Shown here piece after piece: positions 23,278-34,883 of a DNA stretch of 64,000 nucleotides (its first letter is position 1; each line of letters starts with the position of its first letter). This DNA is from Trochalopteron elliotii. Lineage: Eukaryota > Chordata > Aves > Passeriformes > Leiothrichidae. Position numbers and translations under genes: made by a program. The DNA lies in NCBI GenBank assembly GCA_024734555.1, contig JANPWX010000644.1, positions 269,255 through 333,254 on the forward strand, read 5' to 3'. Below the pieces are notes generated by a model that was not told the DNA's origin, did no database searches, and was given only the letters and a program-made list of their open reading frames with translations.

Positions 23278-24752
23278 TGTTGTGTTTAGTGATTGGGTTG
23301 GACTTTTTATGGCGTTTATCTTGACAAGTGGAAAAACCAAGAGACACAAGATGTTTCAAGAGTAATAAGCAAATTAGCTGTTCTCTGGGAGAAGTTTTTA
23401 AAACGACCTGTTGTCCTGATTTAGGGCAAATTTGGGAGGAAACCTCCACGTGGGGTCCCTCTAGAAAGCAAACCCAAATGGCTCCTCCCCCACTTGGTCT
23501 GGGAAAAAATTTCCTTAGAGAAAAGTGGAAAAAACTGGTTACTCAACAAGCAAAATGTTCACAAGAACAAAAAATTAGTAATAATAAACAATAAAACCTC
23601 CCGCCGTTCTGAAGTGAGATAGCAAAATTGAGCAAGTCCTTGCCGTGGGCTGCAGCTCAGCTCGCCCGGTCTCTTATCAGTCTCTCCAGCACTGGAAAAT
23701 GCTATCCTGGGTTCCAGTGGGCTGCAGGCATGAGCTCCCAGTGCTCTTCTGGGTTTTCAGTCCAGAGCAGATTCGAACAGTTCCAAGGAAAAGGAAAGGA
23801 AAAAAAAAAAAAAAACACAGTCCTGGGAACTTTGCTGCCTCAACTAGCTAAAACCAACTAAAAGCAAAGCAGATCTCTGTCCTGCTGTCTGTCCGTGTTG
23901 CAGACAACACAGTCCAGGAGCAGAATGTGGAGGAGTGAGAGCAGTTTCTGAAAACAAACTCGGCACTTCTCTTTCTCCTTGCTTCACTCTCGGAACCAGT
24001 CTTAAAGGTATAGAACATAATATCCAACATAAACAGAACAGGCAATTGGGGATATGTAAGAGACGGTCCGAAGATCCCTCATCTGCCTCACGACCATCGT
24101 CAAGGACAGAGACTGAAACCCCTAAAAGGACTCTAAAACCCAACACAGGAGTTCTGGCCTGGCTGAGGTGGGATGTTTGCCAAGTGTTGCCTGCAGGTGT
24201 GTTCAATGGAAAAACCCGGCACGCATTTCCATCGGAACATCAGAACCTGAGCAGAAACAATGGGCAAGTCACGGTGAATTGACTGCACTTGCTGACGGCT
24301 GTACCTGTTCCCGTTAACACTGCACTTGCTGATGGCTGACCTGTTCTTGTTAACACTGTGCTTGCTGACGGCTGACCTGTTCTCGGTTCTCTCAAGACGA
24401 ACACACCGTGATGATTTCCCCACCTTTTGGCCAACTGCCTGTCGCTTTGGAAAGGACTATAAGGACCCCTGAGTTAACCAAAGACTTTGTGATCACCCCA
24501 CGGAAGAAGACGGATCTATTGGCTGGGCCACGAGGACTTAGTCTCTCCGTTGGTAGCTATTACCCACCCCTTCTTTCTCTTTTCTCGCTGTCCTTTGTTT
24601 CCCTTCAAATCCTTCTATCCCATTTGATGTTGGCACTAATAAAAGTGCATTTGTTTTGATGAATACTGAAATCCCCTCTGTGTTGTTTTTTGCACTCTGA
24701 GATCCTTAAAACGAACCATCACGAACCCCGCTTGCATTAGCAGATCGTGACA
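23278..24752 (+). mobile_element. LTR/ERV fragment, family H, copy 1 (left end approximate)
   Basis: AATAAA lies at 24638-24643 and the sequence ends ...GATCGTGACA, as in an LTR 3' end. Two blocks match, in reverse complement, the region 44440-44720: 'tgtcctgatttagggcaaatttgggagga' (near 23412) and 'ctctcggaaccagtcttaaaggtatagaaca' (near 23986). The order and orientation of the blocks are conserved, so the two are copies of one family. The left boundary and a target duplication are not resolved. The small ORFs are not retroviral genes. Confidence 0.6.
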
Positions 24753-25029
24753 GGATACAAGGATCATAAAGTCACCCAGGACACCTATTGAATAAAGTTT
24801 GTAACTTACAGCAAACCATTTTTCCAGGGTTACAGAAGTAGAAGTGCTAATATGGGATATAACTGTGTATTCTATGTTCCTCTACATCATTTCTGACAAA
24901 CTGTTAATGATGGGTGGTTCTCAGTATTTAACAGTGCACAGCTGACCCCTCAGGCTACAAGCTGGGTGTTAAATGAGATAAAGGAGAAGATGTAAATCTT
25001 GCAGTATGCCTTCATACCAATGACTCAGC

Positions 25030-25540
25030 TATGATAACTTTCTCCAGGGAAGCAGCAGCACAGTCCTCATGGCATCATCTCTGCTACTGGGTCATAGTGA
25101 GCTGAATGGCACCAATAGAAAAGGCAGACGCAATGACCATCAAGGACTCCAAAAAATATCCTATGACTCACAGAATTACATCACTCCATTGTGAAACTCC
25201 CTGCCCTTGGGGAGTTAGTGAACATTCCCTCCTGAGCCTGACCATATATAACTGGGGATTTGGGACACTACCACCACCACTGGATGGATCCAGAGGAGGA
25301 CCAGAACTTCTACAGGACCACTGCTTTCAACTGCAACCATCACCGCAAGAGACCCGCAACCACTACTTGATAGGACTGGGACCACCACCCTGAACAACAA
25401 GGTGCCAGGTTGTACTCTGACTTTGTGGGTTTAAACAAGTTTTTTTCCTATCATTGTATTTATTGCAATCTATTAAATTGTAATTCTGATCTGAAATCTC
25501 TCGAACATAATTGTGTGGGGTTCATTTCTCCTGCTTTGAT
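25030..25540 (+). mobile_element. Old LTR (ERVL-like), ends approximate
   Basis: The stretch has a TATA-like ACCATATATAACTGGGG (25241-25257), a following block rich in ACCACCACCACTGG and CAACCATCACCGC, then a T-rich tail with 'tcattgtatttattgcaatctattaaattgtaattctga'. I associate this order with old avian ERVL LTRs; it has not been searched. Boundaries uncertain. Confidence 0.5.
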
Positions 25541-27691
25541 ATTCCTCTGCTTTCCAAACACACTTCTGCTTTACACAAAACATTATGTTACAGCTATGAA
25601 AATACTTTAATCATATTATAAAGAAGTGGCAACTTTTTTCCAAGATCCAGGTGCTGTTTAGTGCCATGAATGTTGTTTCCCATGGTATAGTCTTAAAGTC
25701 AAGAGAGCCCTAATTTAAGAAAAGAATTTACAATCAAAAGTGTGTTACGCAGGAGCTGTTCATGTGGGAATATCCATGAGTTGAATTCAGGATCAACTGT
25801 ATCCAGTCCAGACATTTTCTAACTCAAGGTGATTACTGAAATACTGTTCAAACTTTGCAGACCATTTCTATTTTCTAAGTCATAACAGGAGAGCATAAAT
25901 ATCCTATTAAGAGCATAAGTATCATATTTAAAATTCACATGGTAAAACCGTTTGGCAAAGCAAGAGATAATCGTCCTGAATCTGAAAGGACAATGGAAGA
26001 CCTGTCATGTTTATAAAGACTCTGTTCCCCAGAGTCCAGGGAAAGTCAATGACATAATCTTAGCCTAAATAAAAGGAATTTTTGTTTGAATACACTGTAC
26101 CTGTACATATAATGGAAACATCATGATTCTTCCACAGCTGAAACTATTAGGAATGGCTGAGTTGCTGCAGCTATTTCCTGGTATAAATTATACATACCAT
26201 TTCAAAATGATAGAATCTATTGTCAAACTCTATGAAGCCATTACACTATCATGAATCAAATTGTATCTGTTACTATCAGATATTTATTTGGCTGGTTAGA
26301 GCATTTACTCTGTTCTAAAAGTACTGTTCAGCGTTTAAAAGTCGCTTGTGTTTCTATGAAGCACAAATCTAAATGGCTTTTAATCTAATTAACACCCATC
26401 CAGAATTATCTTAATGAGGACAAGGTAATAGTCTCAGGCCTTTTCATTAGTCTTCCTTCTGCATCTTAGTCCATAAACACATACTAATTGGTGTATATAG
26501 CAACCTACAAAAGTTTTCTTATGAAATAAATGGAGAGCAAGTTAGAATGAAAAAAATTAAGGTTTGCACTAAATTGTATAAATCTTTCAAGGGTACCACA
26601 TACACACCATTTACACCACACACCATTGGTACCACACTTCAAAACTTTTTATTGGGACAGATTTTAAAAGAAAAGAACAAAAACAAAACGCAAAGACTTA
26701 TTTTCACCAAAATTCAAGGGCTACACTTCTGCTTCAAGTCACTTCCTGAAAAAAAGCAGGACATAAGCCAGATTTCTCTATCTCTCTATCAATAGACAGA
26801 TCAGAAATATCATCTGAGACCCTCTTCACCATCTGAAAAAAGATTTAAAAAATCTGGGATACTATACAACAGAGGGGTGAATCACTTTCTCATCTAGCTT
26901 CTTGTGCTTGCAGAAGTGGCCTGAGATTCTTTCCTCCATGTGGGTGGCCCCTATTTTTTTGGGGGTTTTTTTAGCAATTGTACCTCATCAGTGGACCTTG
27001 GTATTCTACTCTGTATTGCAGGGTTTGGTCCCAGGCAGCATCATACAAGGTTTTAAACATCATTAAGGTACATAAGCACTCTTCACGTATCTACAAAAAG
27101 GTGATGGATCATGTACAATAACTAAGTTCTCATGATCTAGAAAGAAGCGTTTTTCTGGAGCAAGGTATGAAAACACTTCAGACAGTGTTTTCACGGTGGA
27201 AACTGCCAGACTGGGTAATGACAGCAGAAATGGTTCCAACAGATTTGGAAATGCATCTTCAGATCTTACTCCTTTCCCTTTCTTAAAATACAGCATTGAG
27301 TAGTTACTGAAATTGTATATGAAGATCTGGCTCCTATGAAAGTCTCATGAAATAACAATGTAGGATATGGACATTAGCTGTCAGAAATGTACAGCCATCA
27401 TGCTTATAAACTAATACAGTAATATCTATACAGTATATGCATAAATAATAACACAGAAATCAAGATTCCACATTATGTCTAGACTTCTGAAGTGATCTTA
27501 AATAGCTTCTGTCACAGCTCCAAAACAGTGTACTATACTTCACAGAACCACAGTGTGTCATTCTGTGAGAGTTCTAGATCCTTGCCTAAGCAAAAATTAT
27601 GTAAGTACAATAAAACTTATGCACTTGCATAAGCCTGTCATTTTCAGTGAACAATATAATCATAATTCTATCATCCTGACCAGAACTAATA
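25541..27691. other. No recognised gene or element
   Basis: AT-rich unassigned sequence, ending at the target duplication of the next LTR. No protein-like frame. Confidence 0.4.
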
Positions 27692-28292
27692 TGTCAGTTT
27701 GCTCCTTTGAGTTCTCCAAGGCTCCGGCTAGCACCAGGAGCAGACCAGCGAGCATGGGGAACAGTGGAGCACTAACGATGCCAACGCTGAACCTTTGGGG
27801 CGTTTAACCCCAAGCTGAACAAGGAGACACCGACGTGGACCTGAGCAACGGAGTGCGAGGGAGGCTCTCTCTATGAGGTTCCAAGACGTTTATTGCTGAA
27901 GGGGATCAGGGACAGAAGAGCAACTGACACTGCTGTGCAGCAGCCTTTAAACAAGGGGTGGTACAGTGGGTGGAACATAGCAACAACCAATGAGATCCTT
28001 GTGGGTGGGGAATGCAAGGGGTGGTACAGAAAATCTTATCCAATGGGATACACAAAGGGGAGGATACAAAGCCAAAGTACCAATCAGGCACTGAAGAACA
28101 GATAACATTCTGGACAAAAGGGTATGGGCAAACTTTGATGGATAGGTGAGAGGTTGGCATATCTAGGGATTGACAGGGAAGGGTCTGGAACAAAGGACTG
28201 GGTCAATTTGATGGGCAGGAGAGGTGGCGGGAACACTAAGGGCTAAACCAACTGTGAGGAAAATGGAGGGGAATCAGGAACACACCACAACA
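27692..28292 (-). mobile_element. Solo LTR (minus), perfect 6-bp duplication
   Basis: On the minus strand it starts TGTTGTGGTGTGTTCC and ends AACTGACA. It is flanked by CTAATA at 27686-27691 and 28293-28298. The polyadenylation signal AATAAA lies in 'agcaataaacgtcttgg' (minus, near 27888-27904). At 601 bp with TG...CA ends and a 6-bp duplication it is a well-preserved ERVK-type solo LTR. The ORF at 27906-28193 is a chance frame. Confidence 0.88.
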
Positions 28293-28298
28293 CTAATA

Positions 28299-31030
28299 TA
28301 CAATTAGATTTATTTCTTTTTAAAATCCACAAAGTCATCTACAGAATCAAGCCTGCCACTTCTCCCTGCATCCTAGAAAACCTCCATACTAAATTAAAGC
28401 ACCTGGCAGTCTAGAATCTCTTTAATCTTTTCTATTTTCTTTATCTGGCATGTTCATTACAGTATTACACAGATATATCCTTTCCTTTTTCTATTTCATT
28501 ACTGAATGCTCCCCTGCATTTTATACCCAGTACACACTATAAATCAGATGGGGTAAATGTGCATAAAAACTGGGTTCATCCAAGCTTTCCTCTCCCCCCT
28601 AAGCACTCAGCAGCTCATTCCTTGATGAAGCATATCAGAACATCTGTGGTGGCCTTCGCTTGGATTTACTTTGCAAATTTCCATTAAAACAGTGACTCAA
28701 TAAAAATATTGTTTATTCTAATAATGCAATTTTCACAAAGGAAGTGAGAGGATGGTCACAATGATCCGAGAACAATCTTTCCTCCCTATATTCCATGTTT
28801 CCAGCCCAAGTCAAATCAAGGTTTTATGGAGGTAAGTGAAGGTAACCACCACTTTAGAACTGCAGTACCAGGTTTTCAGAATAAGGACACTAAGAGAGGC
28901 CATATGGAAACGAACTCTGTGATGTTGATTGCACAACCATTTTTAACACTCATATTAAAAGGTCAAGAGACAATATGTTAAGAAAAATGCTATGGTCTAG
29001 GCAACAAGGCTTCTTTTTTGTTCTGTTAGACTAAAATGAGAAGATCAGCTAAATTACAGCCTGGATTTACATTTGGTGCATGGCAACATTTGTCGTTCCA
29101 GATGGCATAATTTGGCATGCATTTTTGAACATGGAAGCACACAGTTTTTGAAAATCATCAATTCCAGAAGACCAAATGCATTTTATTTTCTGACCTGAAT
29201 GATCATGTCTTACAGCTAGTACTTATCAACCTGCCATTTTATCTTACAGTATGGTCACACCTGAAATATCAAGGTCAGCATGGTCAGAGAAAACGTGTCA
29301 GCAAGAAAACCTTCACATCACTGGTAATATAGCCAGGAATTCTGCTCCTTTAGGATCAGAACCTGAAAAAAATTATTTTGAAACGCAAGCATCTTGTAGA
29401 CATTCGCATTATTTGAGTAAATGCCTGTTTCTCTTGAGATAATACACAACTACATCACACTTCTCTATAACATGGATTTTGGTTCAAAGATAAAACAGGC
29501 ACCAGGTTTGACTTCATAATTCTACTCTTTTAAAAATCACTACTGAAATTGTTGGAAAGGTCTTAATCTCTTAAAAATTAACATTTTAAAGGATACTAAA
29601 ATATTACAGTCAGTCTCCACAATAAATGCAATTGAATCAGAGACCCTGTTGTAATAGGCTTGTTTCACCTCCTGAAAATATTGTTCTGTGCTGAACTCAA
29701 TAGGCTCTTACTTCAGTGTTGTAGCCCAAAGGACCAAAATTTTGTACTGAGGAAGCATTCAAGGCTTTGATATTCACATTTTATGATGAAGGAGCTATAC
29801 TGAAAGTGTTAGTAGAAAAATTTTTTTGATGAGCTTTCCAAATTTTGACTCAAAAATGAGTCTCAGTGAATTGGTTTGCACATAAGAGACCACCAACACT
29901 GAGCTGGCAGACACTGCTCTGGTGAAGGCAAAGCACTGGCAAAGACAGAGTTAATTCCAGCCAGAAATACAAATAACTAAGAAAACAAATACTTTAAATT
30001 ATTGCAATTTAGAACTACTCTTGCTGAAAAAAAAATTCAAATGCTAAGGAGTACTTAAATTCATTACCACAGTAAAAGTTCATTTATTTATTAATAATTA
30101 AGTCAGCTACATCAAGGATCAAATTAGAGAAAAATTACTAACTCTCTAAGAAAGTTTTGCAGTTAATCATAAGGACCTATTTCATAAAAAAATATGTACA
30201 AGTGGCCTACATTTTACAAAACAAGGAAAACAAATGCAGTGAAATATCAGCAGAATATACAGATCTGTGACAAGAGAGGTAACGAAGACTTGGATCCTGT
30301 GGTTTTGCCTTACATTTGGGTAATTCCATGCAAAAGGCACAGTTCCTCTAACTAGAGAGTTTTTCTCTTAACTGAGCGACACTTACTGGCATGTTCTTGT
30401 ACCTCATATGCACGCATCTCATACTTTGTAGGGCATGGTTTTAGGTCTCCCTCCTTTACTCAATACATTATTGTCAGAATAAGCTGATTGCTTTTAAACT
30501 TTCACCATTACATTTCCCTGGAATTAAGAAACCAGTCCAAAAATTATTTATAGTAAAACAAAATGACAGTGTCCTCATGCACATAAAATTCCTTAGGAAA
30601 CCTGGATAAAAAAGACACAGGGTTATTAAAGCATCTAATCAGCTTTCAGTAAAGAAACAGAAAAAAGGTACCAATGTGATGAATTTCTGATTATTATTAA
30701 TTTGTAATGTAGGAAAGGCAGTACTCTGGTACCTCAACCACTATCTGCATTTCCATTATTAAATACATCTTTCCAGTTCACAATCGAAACAAACAAAACT
30801 GAAATTCTATCTTAAGAATAATCTTCTCAAAATCCAGATATGACACTCTGGGAAGGTGAGAGAAGGACTGCTAGAAGTATAACGGACACCTTAAGCCATT
30901 CATCGGAGCAAGGAAAGCTAGACAAACAGGTGTTAGAGTTTAAGAACAACCTGACTGTGCAGAGATTCCAAAACATATTTACCATAGGTACATGCCATGT
31001 TTTCAAATTATGATGAGACCTCCCTGCTCC
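28299..31030. other. No recognised gene or element
   Basis: AT-rich unassigned sequence up to the 5' truncation point of the plus-strand ERV. No 5' LTR, primer-binding site, gag or protease motif is visible here. Confidence 0.45.
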
Positions 31031-31039
31031 ACAGTAGGA

Positions 31040-31751
31040 TCAGGCAAAAGAGGTAGTAAAGACACTGTTACGGGAGATTATACCAAGATTTGGTATACCG
31101 TTAGGAATGTCATCAGACAGGGGACCCCACTTTGTGGCAGGAGTTGTACAGGAGGTAGCAAGAATGTTAGGGATAACTTGGAATCTTCATACCCCTTGGA
31201 GACCACAGTCCAGTGGACAAGTGGAAAGGATGAACCAGACTCTGAAGGGGCAGATTAAGAAGATTTGTCAGGAAGCAAAGATCCAGTGGCCTCAGGCATT
31301 GCCCCTAGCCCTGTTGAGAATTAGGATAAAGCCTAGAGAGAAGGTAGGGGTAAATCCGTATGAAATCCTGTACGGCAAACCTTATCATGCTACAGTGTAT
31401 CAGGGTGACCCGCATTTGATAGGAGATCAAATCTTACTCACTTATATCCTATCTCTCAATAAGACCCTCACAGCTATCAGAGGAGCCCTGCAGTGGAATC
31501 GGCCGTTACCATTGGAAAATCCAGCTCATGATATCCTACCAGGAGACCAAGTGTATATTAAAAACTGGAACACTGAACCTCTGAAGGAAACATGGGAAGG
31601 TCCTTACCAAGTACTCATGACTACTTTCACTGCTGTAAAGGTCGAGGGCATCGGAAACTGGATCCATTACACCAGAGTCAAGAAAGTTCCGTCTCAGTGG
31701 GAAGTTCGACCCCTATCTGCTACCCGGATGGTGTTCAAAGCCAAATCGTAA
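31040..31751 (+). pseudogene. pol: Retroviral integrase, C-terminal ~235 residues (pol)
   Basis: Integrase inserts viral DNA into the host chromosome. The readable frame runs from within the catalytic core ([19 protein letters not shown], holding the second catalytic Asp) through the Glu region ([10 protein letters not shown]) to the GPY/F module ([19 protein letters not shown]) and ends at a natural-looking stop at 31751. The N-terminal zinc-binding domain and first catalytic Asp are missing through truncation near 31035. Within the surviving part the frame is open. The last 160 nt overlap the env frame, as in gammaretroviruses. Confidence 0.9.
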
Positions 31752-31816
31752 TAATTGTCATCCTACTGGGACAAATCCTATATGTGGATACTTTTGTGAT
31801 AATTACTGTAGTTGAC

Positions 31817-32092
31817 CTGTATGTAGTAGTGCCTGAAAATGCGAGCATGAATCTAACTTGTTTGTTTTCAGATAACCAGAGAGCTGGATTCGAGGAAGTA
31901 AATGTCAGATGGAAAGTAGGACCGGAAGTGGCGGATCAGGGAATGGTTACCTTGTTCTGGGACGAGCAACAACAAAGAGGGAACACGACCTTGCAGGTAC
32001 CCACAACATGGAGAAACCATACAGGCCCATTCACATGCATTGTTTGGATTAGAGATAGCTTTGATTATGGGAATTTTGAGGTAAAAGTGTTA
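31817..32092 (+). other. Ig-like segment 1 of env
   Basis: The segment follows VVVPENASMNLTC, with the first Cys at 31859-31861, a Trp 17 residues later (VNVRWKVGPE), and the second Cys in TGPFTC 59 residues after the first. This is the Cys-Trp-(G-x-[YF]-x-C) pattern of a V-set-like Ig fold. Four N-glycosylation sites lie in or near it. The assignment rests on motif reading, not on a profile search. Confidence 0.7.
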
Positions 32093-32164
32093 GGGATAAA
32101 GAATAAAGAAAATTTGGAAAATCCTGTCACAGTAGTACCGGTCCACACACAAGTTGACATATAG

Positions 32165-32425
32165 AATGGACCCCCATTAAGAATAAACTGCACCTTTGAA
32201 TTAGACCATTATTGTAGATGGACAGTACAAGTCAAATGGTGGAAAATGGGCCCGGACCAGATGTAGGAAAGATTAACCGTTGGAATAAGCTGGTGGATAG
32301 TCGGACTGAGGGGGGAGGGGTGGCTCAACATTACTGATCCAAAAATTGGGGAGGCTGAAGGAGAATACCTATGCGTAGTCACTTGTGGAAGTGACGGGAA
32401 CTATGGACTGAGGGAAGTAGTTGCC
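32165..32425 (+). other. Ig-like segment 2 of env (lies between two stops and contains one)
   Basis: First Cys at 32189-32191, Trp 16-17 residues later (VQVKWWKMGPD), second Cys at 32372-32374 within EGEYLC, 61 residues after the first. The W-K-x-G-P-[DE] string and the Cys-to-Trp spacing match segment 1, which suggests tandem duplication. The in-frame TAG at 32264-32266 falls directly after the W-K-x-G-P region. Confidence 0.65.
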
Positions 32426-32461
32426 AATCCTCACTTGGATGGGAGCGTTAGACCACAGCAT

Positions 32462-32713
32462 GGGGTATATCTAGCAACAGAAGGCCGGGACCTAATCTTA
32501 AGCTGTACCACAGGGGGAAAGAAATTTACTGACTTTGGGTGGTGGTTTAAGGGAAATTTGAAATCTGGACCCAAATATCAGATCGAGAGAAGAATTGGAA
32601 TGATAGTCTTAATAATCAGGCAGGCCAAGAAGGATGATGATGAAGGAAATTATTGGTGTTGGGTCTCGGAGGATGATTGGTGGGAACATGGAATGACTCA
32701 CGTCTATATGAGA
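32462..32713 (+). other. Ig-like segment 3 of env
   Basis: The pattern is EGRDLILSC, then a Trp pair 12-13 residues on (FGWWFKG), then LIIRQAKKDDDEGNYWC, with the two Cys 51 residues apart. The D-x-G-x-Y-x-C style strand F is the clearest Ig signature of the three. The shorter Cys-Trp spacing sets it apart from segments 1 and 2. Confidence 0.75.
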
Positions 32714-34349
32714 GAAACCCGAGTCACCAGGCAAGTAACAGAAATCAGGAATCCCATAAAAACCCCAGAGCAAGAAAATCTGGTGGTAGGACTAATTCGA
32801 GATTTTGGGAAAATGCAAAATGTCACAACCATTACAGCTTTCCTGCCCATGCCTCACTCAGCAGGTGACCCAATATCATGGGGAATCATACCTGTCGGAG
32901 AAATGCCCAGAGCATTTAGTAATGTCTCCTGGAATTGTAAATTTGTATCCCACACAATACCAGGATGGATAGAAGGATGTTTGATCCCACAAGAGGTAAC
33001 TAAGCAACAATGTCAACAGATGCCAGGCTATCTCAGTTGGATAGAGGACCCTCGAGATAGGGGAAATTGTTTGGTTTCAGAAACAGGGACATACCCCTGT
33101 TCGAGAGTACAAATACAAACAAAGAAAAAGATAAATGAAAAGGTATGCCAAAATGTTACTCACCACACCACTATGGAAGAGTGGCAGACAATTTGGGGAC
33201 CAAGTTTATTGGAAACATACAGTTATATAGGCCCAGTAAATTGGTGTATTCAATGGATAGGGAAAAAGAACCGAAGTTATGAATTATCTAAAGATGTTCC
33301 TGCACATTGGAGACAATTAATGGAGGCTAAGGATAATTGGAACTGTACCAAAATCTTTACTTGTGATACCCCACCAGAACATATCAGTTTGATACCTGTG
33401 AGAGTTCTGTTACAGCTGGGATGTGAGTGCAGAAGATATAATCATTCCATGAAAAGAGATAATAAAATGGGAGTTGACTGCAAAACAACTACGGTAAGAA
33501 GCCCAGGGAACTTGGTTTGGGTTAAGGGACATGGACAATGGACTACCCATATGCCAATTGATGGTTCAGTGACACAAATTACACTAGGAATTCCCACTTT
33601 ATGTCCATTCTGGAAACAGTCCGAACTTACTAAGGAGGAGACCCAGAGGCGAATAAGAAGGGAAGTGGACTAATTAGTAGACCCAGAGGATGAATGGCAT
33701 GAACCATCAGGGGGAGTCAAATTTGGTTGGGCACTTGAGTCATTATTTGCTCCGATAGCTACTTATAGGAACAGAGAGATGCTTTACAGGTTATTGGGAC
33801 AAACAGAACGATTGGCAGCAGTCACTAAGAAGGGGTTTAAGGACTTGAATATACAGTTACAAGCAACCAACAGAATGACAGTTCAAAATAGGATGGCCCT
33901 GGATGTGATTTTGCTAAAGGAACATGGAGTTTGTGGATACCTGCAAGGGAGAGGTGACCATTGTTGTGTGCATATCCCAAACGTAACCCAAGAGGTGGAA
34001 AAGGATATAAGCCAGTTGGAACAAATTGAATCACGAGTACAGGAGGTTCAAAAGGATGTGGAACATAATTGGGTAGGAGCTCTATTGAGCTCATTAGGAA
34101 TCCAGGTCTCAGGTTGGTTATCCTCTATAATACAGTATATTGTAATGATTGTAATAATAGTGATTCTCATTGTCATAGCGTATAAGTGTCTCCTAGGAGT
34201 AACTGCAAGAGAAGGCACTCATACACGTCGGGAGATGAAGGCTCTGACCAGAAAAGAAGTGATTTCGCCAAGAGAGAGTCCCCCGCCGACATATCTGGAA
34301 ACCATCACTTGAAGATTGAGGATCCTTGCAGAATCCTTGAAGAATGCTC

Positions 34350-34360
34350 AAAAGGGGGGA
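34350..34360 (+). promoter_or_regulatory. Polypurine tract before the 3' LTR
   Basis: AAAAGGGGGGA lies 2 nt before the TG start of the LTR. Retroviruses use this RNase H-resistant tract to prime plus-strand DNA synthesis. Confidence 0.85.
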
Positions 34361-34362
34361 GT

Positions 34363-34883
34363 TGTTACCAAAGGGGAGTTGGAAGAAATTAAATAATGTA
34401 GTAGTAGTAGTTATGCTAACGCTTGAAGATTGCCCTGTTAGAAGTAGGCCCGAATCCTGGGAATGTGCCATGGGAATGTACTGAGGTTCCTGAGACTTAA
34501 AAGGCTTAGCTAAGTACAGAACAGGTAGAAACTGTTAGATGTTTCCATGAGATTAAGTTAAAGTATAACGTAGCAATAGGTATCTGGTGGTGGGAGTTTA
34601 ACCACAGAAGCTAAACCATAGTCTTGGAGCAGACAACCATGTGAAATTTATGGCTTCAAGGAGTGTAATTTGAGAGATATATGTATCTATTGTAACTTGG
34701 GATGTGGGGTTTTGCACGTACACTAATGAAGTAATCAGTTGTAAAGGATATAAAAGCTGATTGTAAAATGAGGGTCTTTGGGATCCTGACTTGGGACGCT
34801 AGTCCTCAGGTCCCCGGGCCCGAATAAAGCACCGCATAAATCAACTCTGTTGGTTTGTGTTTTACTCTGGGTATCGGGCAACA
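34363..34883 (+). mobile_element. 3' LTR of the Ig-env ERV
   Basis: The 521-bp LTR starts TGTTACC and ends GGCAACA, near-complementary termini. TATAAAA is at 34749-34755 and AATAAA at 34823-34828, followed by a GT-rich element (TGTTGGTTTGTGTTTT). No second copy is present upstream, so the age cannot be estimated from LTR divergence. Confidence 0.88.

Larger units (their letters stand above)
31592..34312 (+). pseudogene. env: Retroviral env with three Ig-like segments (SU+TM), broken by three stops
   Basis: Envelope proteins mediate receptor binding (SU) and membrane fusion (TM). One frame spans the whole region, interrupted by stops at 32162-32164, 32264-32266 and 33671-33673, with no frameshift seen. 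In order: a hydrophobic leader (31742-31831); three Ig-like segments; a cysteine-rich SU remainder with many N-x-S/T sites; a basic cleavage site RRIRR (33647-33661); a TM ectodomain with heptad-like stretches and C-X9-CC (33932-33967); a membrane anchor (34121-34192); and a tail with PPPTY (34280-34294). No ATG lies close before the leader. The first in-frame ATG is 31592, inside pol, so the start may have come from an upstream spliced exon, now lost. With three stops it is a pseudogene. Confidence 0.85.
31035..34883 (+). mobile_element. 5'-truncated ERV with integrase end, env and 3' LTR
   Basis: The element begins inside the integrase core and continues colinearly through integrase, env, polypurine tract and 3' LTR. 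The 5' LTR, gag, protease and reverse transcriptase are absent. Integrase style (GPY/F-type C-terminus) is gammaretrovirus-like. It differs from the minus-strand ERV at 56734-64000 in LTR and in env. The 3' LTR flank cannot be checked for a duplication because the 5' end is lost. Confidence 0.85.
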
